Below, piece after piece: positions 7,693-14,069 of a stretch of DNA of 14,069 nt. This stretch comes from Synergistaceae bacterium. GTDB lineage: Bacteria > Synergistota > Synergistia > Synergistales > Aminobacteriaceae. The notes beneath the pieces are model-generated. The model saw only the letters and a list, made by a program, of their open reading frames with translations, was not told where the DNA came from and ran no database searches. The translations under genes were made by a program, and so were the position numbers. The DNA is taken from positions 1 through 14,069 of the forward strand of contig WRKN01000050.1 in NCBI GenBank assembly GCA_009778055.1, in the 5' to 3' direction. The first letter of the stretch is position 1; every line of letters starts with the position of its first letter.

Positions 7693-8919
7693 TCACCGCT
7701 TAAGATAGTCCAGAGGGTTTTTAGCCGTGCTGCCTTCGCGGACCTCGAAATGGAGGTGATACCCGGTGGTGGTTCCGGTGTCGCCCACAGCTCCGATGAC
7801 AGTGCCCGCGCCGACTACCGTACCTTCCTTGACCCGAGTGGAGGACAGGTGCGCGTATACCGTGGAGAAATTACGCCCGTGGTCTATGATGATAACCTGA
7901 CCATATCCTCTCATCCAACCCTCAAACAGCACCTCGCCGGGAGCGGCGGTCTTCACCGGCGTACCCCTGGGGGCCGATACGTCAATCCCGGAGTGGAACA
8001 TCCTGGTCTTAAACACCGGGTGCACGCGCTGCCCAAAAGGGCTGCTCAACGGGCCGCGCAGAGGCCAATCGAACATCGACCCTCGTCCCTGGGCCATCCT
8101 GTCCTTTAGATAGTCCACGCTGCCTGTTCCTCTGCCCGCTCTTTTCGCCGCCTCGTCGCGCTCCCTTCTCTGGCGCATCAGCTCCGTGATGGTCTTTCCC
8201 ACCGCCGCCTGCGCCTCTTCCATTTCCCTGGCCGTTCTCTCGGCCAACGCTTTCTGACGGCGGATGTCGCTCAAGGCGTTATTGGTCTGACTGATCGCGG
8301 AATTATATTTCTGCCGCTCCTGTTCCAGGGAGCGGGACCGTTCCTTCAGCCTGTCCCTGTGATCTTCGAGGGTTTGCTTCGATAATTCAATTTCGCGTTG
8401 TTTTCTTTGCGACTGTTCAATCAAATACCGGTCATACTCGGCCAATTTTTTCATGAGGTAAACCGAGTCGAGAACCTCGTGCGTACTCTCGGCCGACAAA
8501 ACCACGAGAAGCTCCTCGGCGGCCCCGTATTTTGCCATATCCACTATACGCTGTTTCAGCCCCGAAACTAATTCGCTCATCCTGTTCCTGGTATCAACCA
8601 TTTCGTCTTCCAAAGTGGAAATGGATCTTTGGAGCCTTTGGATCTGGAGTTCCAGAACCGTTATTTCCTGCCTGGCCTGTTCCCTGGCCTGCTGAGATCT
8701 GTCGATACGCACAAGCATATCGTTTTCCTTGACCCTCATCTGCCGTATGGAGCTGCGGTAGGTCTCCAGCTTCTGATCCAGCTCTTTTCTCCTGCGCTCC
8801 TCCGCGGCAATCTGGGCGTCAATATCCGAAAGCGACGCGCCCCATGCCGTGTTCTTTACCTCTCCAGTCAAAATCACGAAGATAATCAGACCTGCTAAAA
8901 CCCATTTTTTCAACGACAT
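7693..8919 (-). CDS. LytM/M23 coiled-coil peptidoglycan peptidase with intact active site
   Basis: This 408-residue secreted protein has an N-terminal hydrophobic segment (about 6-18) with possible cleavage after WGA near residue 28, a long coiled coil (about 30-260) and a C-terminal M23 domain (about 285-408). The zinc and catalytic residues are all present: His309 and Asp313 (FHSGIDVS), His357 (VYAHLS), His388 and His390 (GYHLHFEVR). It should therefore be a zinc endopeptidase cutting peptidoglycan cross-links. The ATG at 8919 is used; the open frame extends further up but would overlap ftsX. The gene follows the ftsX stop by 20 bp, with AAGGA at the end of ftsX. Coiled-coil plus hydrolase proteins coded beside ftsEX (PcsB, CwlO, RipC, EnvC) are known partners of FtsX, so this is the likely effector. 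The gene ends just before its degenerate paralogue. Confidence 0.93.
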   Translation of the reverse strand: MSLKKWVLAGLIIFVILTGEVKNTAWGASLSDIDAQIAAEERRRKELDQKLETYRSSIRQMRVKENDMLVRIDRSQQAREQARQEITVLELQIQRLQRSISTLEDEMVDTRNRMSELVSGLKQRIVDMAKYGAAEELLVVLSAESTHEVLDSVYLMKKLAEYDRYLIEQSQRKQREIELSKQTLEDHRDRLKERSRSLEQERQKYNSAISQTNNALSDIRRQKALAERTAREMEEAQAAVGKTITELMRQRRERDEAAKRAGRGTGSVDYLKDRMAQGRGSMFDWPLRGPLSSPFGQRVHPVFKTRMFHSGIDVSAPRGTPVKTAAPGEVLFEGWMRGYGQVIIIDHGRNFSTVYAHLSSTRVKEGTVVGAGTVIGAVGDTGTTTGYHLHFEVREGSTAKNPLDYLKR

Positions 8920-8939
8920 GACATAAGTTATCCGATCCT

Positions 8940-9827
8940 TTACAAAGGTTTTGTGACCGAACTCATGAAACGTGTCACTACTATAAAGCTGCACACCCAG
9001 CCTAGCGTGGCTCCAAAACCCGCAAGCAGCGTACCCAAAGATCCGATTATGCGGGAATCTTCCACCAATCCCTTTAGAAAAGGCAGGCTTTGCTGAAGAA
9101 GCCTGACCCCCGGAATATAAACCGAGGTAATACCCAGCACAGCCACGAGAGCGCCGACAAAGGCCAGGAAAGTCCCCTGCAGGACAAACGGGGTGGAAAT
9201 ATAACTTCGCGTCGCCCCCACCAGAAACATTATCCCTATTTCCTCCTGTCTCGAATAAAGAGAGATGTGAATGGTGTTGTAAACGACCAGCGACGTGATC
9301 ATTATAGACAGGACGAACATTGTCATGGCGGCTTTGGACGCCACCCTGGAGATGGCGGAAACCCGTTCAACAACCAGGCCCGAATAAACCACGTCGTCTA
9401 TTTCGGACATTGCCATGAGAAAACTTACGAGGCGGTTAACGTCCGCCACGCTTCTGGCGCGAATCTCAAAACTCCACGGAAGTGGATTTTCATCCAGCAA
9501 ATCAAGCGAGCGGGATTGGCTCCCCATACGGTCTTCAAGTTTAGTCCACGCTTCCTGAGGGGAAACGGCCGTCAGAGACCCGACGGAATCCATCGCCCGT
9601 ATGGTATCGGCAAGCTGCGTAACGTCGCTGCCCCTTTTAATGTAAGCGTGCACAACCAGATCGCTTTCGAGATGCTGCAGCAAGTTCTGTATGTTGAGCG
9701 AAAAAAGTGTCGTAATGCCCAATATCCACATCATGGCGGCGGTGGTCACCAAAGTTAAAATACCCAAAAAACAGTGCCTTGTCAGCAGGCGCGCGGTATC
9801 CCGCAAGATATAGTTAAATGTGGTCAT
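8940..9827 (-). CDS. ftsX: Cell division protein FtsX, membrane subunit of FtsEX
   Basis: This 295-residue inner-membrane protein has the FtsX layout: cytoplasmic N-terminus, first membrane helix (about 20-45), a periplasmic domain (about 46-160) that binds the LytM-type partner, then three more helices (about 166-190, 213-237, 262-285). The cytoplasmic loop after helix 2 carries SRQEEIGIMFLVGATRSYI (192-210), the most conserved part of the family. With FtsE it forms a mechanotransmitter that couples ATP hydrolysis to periplasmic wall hydrolysis at the septum. The ATG at 9827 lies inside the end of ftsE, giving a 14-bp overlap, with a strong GGGGAGG 10 nt upstream. Longer in-frame starts would overlap ftsE further and are unlikely. 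The two LytM genes come next. Confidence 0.96.
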   Translation of the reverse strand: MTTFNYILRDTARLLTRHCFLGILTLVTTAAMMWILGITTLFSLNIQNLLQHLESDLVVHAYIKRGSDVTQLADTIRAMDSVGSLTAVSPQEAWTKLEDRMGSQSRSLDLLDENPLPWSFEIRARSVADVNRLVSFLMAMSEIDDVVYSGLVVERVSAISRVASKAAMTMFVLSIMITSLVVYNTIHISLYSRQEEIGIMFLVGATRSYISTPFVLQGTFLAFVGALVAVLGITSVYIPGVRLLQQSLPFLKGLVEDSRIIGSLGTLLAGFGATLGWVCSFIVVTRFMSSVTKPL

Positions 9828-10509
9828 CCGGCGTGTACCTCCCCGCGTCTTCGTCCCGCACCAGCCTGCCTGCGTCCAGTTCAATGACCCGCTGGCGGTA
9901 GGAGTCCACTATATGCTGGTTGTGCGTGGTCATTACCACCGTGACTCCGCCCGCGTTTATCGCCAGAAGTATCTTCATTACCTCGGCTGAGGTGCGAAAA
10001 TCGAGATTTCCCGTAGGTTCGTCCGCCACGAAAAGCGAAGGGGAGTTGGCAAGAGCTCTGGCTATCGCCACACGCTGCTGCTCGCCGCCCGAAAGCTGGG
10101 GCGGCTTCATAAACCGCCTCCGCCACAGCCCGACCTGTTCGATGACTTTGCTGGCCCGGAACTCCACTATCTTAGAAGGAACCGACATTGCTTCCATTAC
10201 AAAAGCAACGTTTTCAAACACCGTAAGGTGGGGTATCAGCTTGAAATCCTGCGCCACCAGGCCGACGTCCCTGCGATAATACGGAATCTCGGCGGAGCGT
10301 ATTTTTCGCATATTGTAGTCGCCCACCGTAACCATGCCTTTGGAGGGCAGAACCTCACGGGTGATCGTGCGGAGCAGGGTGGATTTGCCCGAACCTGTCG
10401 CCCCCACGACGTACACAAACTCCCCTTTGCCGATCTCAAGGTTTATATCCCTCAACGCAATGATGTCGGGCTTAAAAATCTTGGTAACTCCTGAAAATTT
10501 TATCTTCAA
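9814..10509 (-). CDS. ftsE: Cell division ATP-binding protein FtsE
   Basis: This 231-residue ABC ATPase powers FtsX on the cytoplasmic side of the membrane. In order it shows Walker A GATGSGKST (37-45), the Q-loop Gln87, the signature LSGGEQQR (139-146), Walker B SLFVADEP (158-165) and the switch His196. The length fits FtsE (about 220-230). The start is a TTG at 10509 with GGAAGGTG 7 nt upstream, giving an N-terminus that aligns with other FtsE proteins (KIKFSGVTKIF). An ATG at 10560 in the same frame would add 17 atypical residues and lacks a good site. FtsE is the first gene of the operon running to 2008. Among ABC ATPases the pairing with ftsX makes this assignment secure. Confidence 0.97.
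   Translation of the reverse strand: MKIKFSGVTKIFKPDIIALRDINLEIGKGEFVYVVGATGSGKSTLLRTITREVLPSKGMVTVGDYNMRKIRSAEIPYYRRDVGLVAQDFKLIPHLTVFENVAFVMEAMSVPSKIVEFRASKVIEQVGLWRRRFMKPPQLSGGEQQRVAIARALANSPSLFVADEPTGNLDFRTSAEVMKILLAINAGGVTVVMTTHNQHIVDSYRQRVIELDAGRLVRDEDAGRYTPDDHI
9838..9844 (-). promoter_or_regulatory. Ribosome binding site of ftsX, inside ftsE
   Basis: GGGGAGG on the minus strand lies 10 nt before the ATG at 9827, within the ftsE coding region. It fixes the ftsX start and indicates that ftsE and ftsX are translated in a coupled way. Confidence 0.6.
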
Positions 10510-10667
10510 ACAAAAACACCTTCCCGCAAGCGCATGTAGTAAAAACCCACAAGAGAGCATTACTAGGAATCAGGGTTATTTATTGAAATTTATCAACATA
10601 ACATGATACCACAAGCGAAAGGGTTTTTCGGGAGTGAATCGACGCAACATAATCGCGTTCGGCAGGT
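10510..10667 (-). other. Intergenic leader upstream of ftsE, probably holding the operon promoter
   Basis: This 158-bp gap separates the stop of the unknown CDC48-linked gene from ftsE. The part from about 10570 to 10610 is AT-rich compared with its surroundings, as expected for a promoter, but no pair of hexamers with good spacing stands out. The best minus-strand candidates (a TTGTGG followed by GATAAA) are too closely spaced. A short CGAAA/TTTCG inverted repeat near 10616-10630 has no following T-run, so I see no convincing terminator. Confidence 0.3.
10517..10524 (-). promoter_or_regulatory. Ribosome binding site deciding the TTG start of ftsE
   Basis: GGAAGGTG on the minus strand ends 7 nt before TTG at 10509. 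This is the reason the shorter, family-typical N-terminus was chosen over an upstream ATG at 10560. Confidence 0.55.
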
Positions 10668-11864
10668 TTATATCCCAGCGAAATATGAAATGTATTGCAT
10701 GAGGTTCTCGCACCACGCCTCGAATATTTTTGCCGACGCGAGCTGCCCTATGGTGAAATAGTCGTCCGCCGAGCCGTCGAACGCGTCCAAATTCAGTGCC
10801 CGCTCATAAAGCTCCGAGGGGAACGTGTATATCAGCTCCTGCTTTTCCGCCGATTTCTGCGGAGGTGAGGCGTAATATAGCCCGCCCCCCCCGCCTCCGC
10901 GAGACGAATTTATTTTCGGTTTGCATCCCAGCGCCATCATGCCGTCCTCACGCTCCGAAAACGTAACCGAAGTCTCGCCCCGCCCGAGTGTTCCCTGCGG
11001 AAACTGTACGCGCCTTTTCCTGACGTACCCTTCGTCCTGCAGTTCCTTGTCGGAGTCGAGCGACGCCCGCACCAATATGTGCTTCAGCATATCCATGTGG
11101 CGGACGTATCCCACATATTTGCGCCCCAGCCCCATGAGCCTCGGGTCGCTGATTTTGAAGCTCAGGGGTTTGGCGAAGTTCCCGGCGCGCCACAGTTCGT
11201 CCGTGAACTCCGAGCCGTCTTCCTCGCAGTAGGAAAAACCCATCAGCATAGCAACCGCCATGACGCGCACCGGGCGATACCACCTACTCATGTCCGCGCC
11301 GTTCAATTTCCTGATAACACCGGTTCTGAGCAGGTCGTCCACGCCGCAGTGGTTTCCCGCGAAGACCAAATTCGAGCACGAAAGGGTCGTCTTTTCAACG
11401 TCCGACATCGGGAAAAAAGGGGAAAACACCCCCTCGCCCTTGACGTCGCCCGTCAGGTCGGCAACCCAAAGCCGGGCGCGTTTTTCCTCCGGCAGAAGGG
11501 AGAACTCGTTTTTGTCGAAAACAATCGCCGGCGCGTGCAGCACTCTTTCAAGGGTCACCGCGAACTTCCAAAGATTTGTCTTGAACGACGTATACACGGC
11601 GTACTCCGAAAGGATACGCTGCATCGCGGGCAGGAGATCGGACAGTTGGTATTCCAGCACGGATAACTTTTTTTTCCCCTTTATGGAGAGTTTACGGTCG
11701 AGATCCTCAAACCAGCCGGGCCTTATATACTTTTTTTTGTTGTGGTTCTTATTGAAAACCACAACCCTGGGCGACGTACCCTTCGTCCATATCTGGAGGG
11801 CAAGATTCTCGTCCACGTCGCAAGAACTTATGATCTCTCCCCTGTCGTCAATAGTTTTCATCAT
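10668..11864 (-). CDS. Protein of unknown function, translationally coupled to CDC48
   Basis: This 398-residue protein is not recognised. Its ATG at 11864 shares a base with the CDC48 stop codon (TGATG), so the two are very likely co-translated; a second in-frame ATG follows at once (11861). The open frame upstream of 11864 only shadows the CDC48 C-terminus. No signal peptide or convincing membrane helix is seen. The sequence is mixed alpha/beta, with a lysine-rich patch (KNHNKKKY and RKLSIKGKKK, about 39-67), several Cys/His residues (such as FAGNHCGVDD) and a six-glycine stretch near residue 330, coded by a tract with eight consecutive Gs. That stretch probably links an N-terminal domain to a short C-terminal helical segment. 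The context suggests a partner, adaptor or substrate of the ATPase. This is inferred from gene order alone. Confidence 0.8.
   Translation of the reverse strand: MMKTIDDRGEIISSCDVDENLALQIWTKGTSPRVVVFNKNHNKKKYIRPGWFEDLDRKLSIKGKKKLSVLEYQLSDLLPAMQRILSEYAVYTSFKTNLWKFAVTLERVLHAPAIVFDKNEFSLLPEEKRARLWVADLTGDVKGEGVFSPFFPMSDVEKTTLSCSNLVFAGNHCGVDDLLRTGVIRKLNGADMSRWYRPVRVMAVAMLMGFSYCEEDGSEFTDELWRAGNFAKPLSFKISDPRLMGLGRKYVGYVRHMDMLKHILVRASLDSDKELQDEGYVRKRRVQFPQGTLGRGETSVTFSEREDGMMALGCKPKINSSRGGGGGGLYYASPPQKSAEKQELIYTFPSELYERALNLDAFDGSADDYFTIGQLASAKIFEAWCENLMQYISYFAGI
10885..10892 (-). repeat. Eight-G homopolymer in the CDC48-linked gene
   Basis: Eight Gs on the coding (minus) strand lie within codons for a run of six glycines. 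In this assembly the frame is intact across it. Such tracts can slip during replication or be miscalled in sequencing. Confidence 0.8.
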
Positions 11865-13999
11865 CAAGGCTGTCGCGCTCTCCCTTTCAATTCCAGCAGC
11901 GCGGCGTCGAAGTGTTTGCGCGCGACGGAAAGTTCCGCGGCGTCGGTGGCAAACTGCTCGCGCAGCGCCAGCATGGCGGCCTTGCGGCACACGAAGGCGA
12001 TGTCCGCGCCGCTTCGTCCGTCGGAGCGGCGCGCCAGTTCGTTTACGTCCACATCCGTCGCCAGAGGTTTTTTTCGCAGTTCTATGCCGAAAATAGCCTC
12101 ACGCGCGGCCTGACCGGGCATGGGAAGCTCCAGCACCAGGTCGAAACGCCCCGCGGCCAGAAGCGCCGGGTCAATAAGGTCTGCCCGGTTGGTGGTCGCC
12201 AAAACCACCACGCCGGTAAGCTCCTCTATGCCGTTCATCTCCGCGAGAAACTGCCCTATGACCCTTTCCGTGAACGCCGCCGCGCTGCCCGAGTCCCTCC
12301 CCCGCACAGGCACAAGCGTCTCGATCTCGTCAAAATAGAGAATCGAGGGCGCGGCCTGCTTCGCCGTCCTGAATACTTCGCGTACAGCGCGTTCCGACTC
12401 GCCGACGTACTTCGACATCAGGGACGGTCCCTTCACCGAGATGAAGTTGACCCCGCTCTCCCTGGCAAGGGCTTTTGCCAGCAGCGTCTTCCCGGTTCCC
12501 GGACGCCCGTGCAGCATTATCCCCTTAGGAGGCCGGATGGCGTAGCGCTCGAACAGCTCCGGCTTCTGTAAAGGCCACTGAACCGCGTTGAACAGTTCTT
12601 CTTTTATGTCGTCAAGCCCGCCCACGTCGTCCCACGTAACGTCCGGAATCTCTACGAAGACCTCGCGTATGGCGGACGGCTCAATTCCCATCAGCGCCGA
12701 CATAAAATGGCCCATCTTAACCTCCATCCCCAAAACTTTTTCGTACGGTATCTCCTGCGTCCGCAAATTGACGTATGGAAGTATGTCGCGCACACAAGCC
12801 ATCGCCGCTTCTTTGGCGAGGGCCTCCAGGTCCGCGCCCACAAAGCCGTGGGACAGGTCGGCAATACGCTTCAAATCAACCGCTTCGTAATTGGGGGCCT
12901 TCGCCAGCGGCATTCCCCGCGTGTGAATCCGGAGTATTTCATGCCGCCCCTCGCGGTCGGGGATTGGAATCGATATTTCGCGGTCGAAGCGCCCGGGGCG
13001 CCGCAGGGCCGGGTCAAGCGAGTTTGGTATGTTGGTCGCGCCTATCACCACTATCTGCCCGCGCGACTCCAGCCCGTCCATCAGGGCCAGAAGCTGCGCC
13101 ACAACGCGGCGCTCCACCTGCTTCTCCCCGCCCATGTCCTCGCGTTTGGGCGCTATGGCGTCTATTTCGTCTATGAAAATAATGGACGGCGAGCGCGACT
13201 GCGCTTCTTCAAAAATTCCGCGCAGCCGCTCTTCGCTTTCACCGTAAAATTTCCCGATTATCTCCGGTCCCGAGATGTGCGTGAACCACGCGTCTGTTTC
13301 GTTGGCTACCGCGCGGGCTATCAGGGTTTTGCCCGTGCCGGGGGGGCCGTACAGCAGCACGCCTTTCGGCGGCTGGATTCCGAGCCGCTCGAATACCTGC
13401 GGGAAGCGCAGCGGCAGTTCGATCATCTCGCGTATGTGATGAATCTGTGTTCCCAACCCGCCTATGTCCTCGTATGAAATTTTTTTCGGCAGCGCTGCTT
13501 CCACGTTTTTTAAGATGTTCAGGCAAGTGGCCATGCTGACCACCACCGCGCCTCCGGGCGTCGTCTCGGTTACGCGGAAATCGCATACGCGCGTCCCAAA
13601 CAGGTTGAGCCGGACGCGGTCGCCCGCCGTTAAAGGCATGTCCTCCAGCAAAGACAGGATGTAGGGCGCGTCGCGTTCCTTGTCCGTAAGTCCCGCAGCG
13701 GACAAGGGCTGTATCGTGACGCTGCCGGCGAAACGATGCGCGACAGGCTCTACGCTCACCGTGTCGTCAAGCGGCGCGGCGGCGTTTTCCCGGATCATCC
13801 CGTCTATTTGAAGGAAGCGTTCCCCCGCGTTTTCCGCGCCGCCGCCATCCCCGGCCCGGACACGCGCGACGGTGGTTTTTTTGCCGCGGATTTCTATGAT
13901 CCGCCCTTCCGACAGCCCCAATGCCGCCATGTCTGTGGAATCCATACGGGCAATACCCTTGTGCGCGTCATCGGGACGGGCTTCTTTTACCTTGAACAC
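11864..13999 (-). CDS. CDC48/VAT-family two-ring AAA+ ATPase
   Basis: This 711-residue ATPase has the archaeal CDC48 (VAT) and eukaryotic p97 architecture, which forms a hexamer that unfolds proteins. The N-domain (about 1-165) includes the double-psi barrel segment around GIARMDSTDMAALGLSEG and EIRGKKTTVARV. D1 (about 175-440) has Walker A GPPGTGKT (218-225), Walker B FIDEID (275-280) and both arginine fingers in LRRPGRFDRE. D2 (about 455-690) has GRPGTGKT (498-505) with Arg in place of the usual Pro, Walker B YFDEIE (555-560), and LLAAGRFD, where the first finger Arg is replaced by Ala615. The pore loops read KFYGESE in D1 and KYVGESE in D2. No C-terminal HbYX tail is present (it ends RARQP). 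The GTG at 13999 has GGGGAGG 9 nt upstream; the open frame extends to a TTG at 14035 without such support. It is the first gene of a two-gene unit. Confidence 0.95.
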   Translation of the reverse strand: MFKVKEARPDDAHKGIARMDSTDMAALGLSEGRIIEIRGKKTTVARVRAGDGGGAENAGERFLQIDGMIRENAAAPLDDTVSVEPVAHRFAGSVTIQPLSAAGLTDKERDAPYILSLLEDMPLTAGDRVRLNLFGTRVCDFRVTETTPGGAVVVSMATCLNILKNVEAALPKKISYEDIGGLGTQIHHIREMIELPLRFPQVFERLGIQPPKGVLLYGPPGTGKTLIARAVANETDAWFTHISGPEIIGKFYGESEERLRGIFEEAQSRSPSIIFIDEIDAIAPKREDMGGEKQVERRVVAQLLALMDGLESRGQIVVIGATNIPNSLDPALRRPGRFDREISIPIPDREGRHEILRIHTRGMPLAKAPNYEAVDLKRIADLSHGFVGADLEALAKEAAMACVRDILPYVNLRTQEIPYEKVLGMEVKMGHFMSALMGIEPSAIREVFVEIPDVTWDDVGGLDDIKEELFNAVQWPLQKPELFERYAIRPPKGIMLHGRPGTGKTLLAKALARESGVNFISVKGPSLMSKYVGESERAVREVFRTAKQAAPSILYFDEIETLVPVRGRDSGSAAAFTERVIGQFLAEMNGIEELTGVVVLATTNRADLIDPALLAAGRFDLVLELPMPGQAAREAIFGIELRKKPLATDVDVNELARRSDGRSGADIAFVCRKAAMLALREQFATDAAELSVARKHFDAALLELKGRARQP

Positions 14000-14008
14000 C
14001 TTTTTTAA

Positions 14009-14015
14009 CCTCCCC
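14009..14015 (-). promoter_or_regulatory. Ribosome binding site deciding the GTG start of CDC48
   Basis: GGGGAGG on the minus strand lies 9 nt before the GTG at 13999. It is a near-perfect Shine-Dalgarno sequence and excludes the TTG at 14035 as the main start. Confidence 0.65.
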
Positions 14016-14041
14016 GCAGTCCCACGGGCCGACAAACCGAA

Positions 14042-14069
14042 AACAAAGCCCCTTTAACGGGGCTTTGTT
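14042..14069 (-). terminator. Strong intrinsic terminator hairpin upstream of CDC48
   Basis: A perfect 11-bp inverted repeat (arms 14042-14052 and 14059-14069, AACAAAGCCCC against GGGGCTTTGTT) encloses a 6-nt loop. Read on the minus strand, the second arm runs into TTTGTTTT, the U-rich tail of a Rho-independent terminator. It probably ends the gene upstream, outside the window. It may also work on the plus strand, but the window ends there and the tail cannot be seen. Confidence 0.85.

Noticed and set aside
10616..10630. CGAAA/TTTCG inverted repeat after the unknown CDC48-linked gene
   Set aside because: It has a 5-bp stem without a U-rich tail on either strand, so it is not a convincing intrinsic terminator.

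Overview
The window looks like a chromosomal stretch of a diderm (Gram-negative type) bacterium with moderately high GC. An FtsEX/LytM (EnvC-like) division module, a C-terminal processing protease and predicted secreted proteins sit next to an archaeal-style two-ring CDC48 ATPase. This combination, plus frequent TTG/GTG starts, would fit the Synergistota. That assignment is an inference from gene content, not from a marker gene. No mobile elements, rRNA, tRNA or CRISPR arrays were seen.

Layout: (1) At 1-807 on the minus strand is the N-terminal part of an AMP-forming acyl ligase, cut by the window edge. (2) Across a 172-bp divergent promoter region, at 980-1984 on the plus strand, is a secreted 'purine nucleoside permease' (NUP) family protein. 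It is the only plus-strand gene. (3) From 10509 down to 2008 on the minus strand runs one tightly packed gene string: ftsE, ftsX, an intact LytM/M23 protein, a degenerate LytM/M23 protein, ctpA-like S41 protease, purA, a RimI-like acetyltransferase, a small unknown protein and an M24 Xaa-Pro peptidase. Gaps range from a 14-bp overlap to about 25 bp, so it is very likely one operon. (4) At 13999-10668 on the minus strand is a two-gene unit, a CDC48-family AAA+ ATPase and a 398-residue protein of unknown function that starts on the ATPase stop codon. (5) The right edge holds a strong terminator hairpin.

How the genes work together: FtsE and FtsX form the ABC-type complex at the division site that, in characterised bacteria, gates periplasmic coiled-coil/LytM proteins and through them peptidoglycan hydrolysis. 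Here two such partners lie directly downstream. One keeps every zinc-binding and catalytic residue of the M23 family. The other has lost all of them except the aspartate, as an EnvC-type activator would. The S41 protease that follows could control the level of either. PurA, the acetyltransferase and the peptidase are housekeeping passengers. The CDC48 unit is separate and probably forms a protein unfoldase with a possible dedicated partner.

The most interesting points are the active/dead LytM pair under one FtsEX, the unusual second ATPase domain of CDC48, its unknown coupled partner, and the NUP protein, which looks more like a periplasmic nucleoside phosphorylase-fold protein than a permease.
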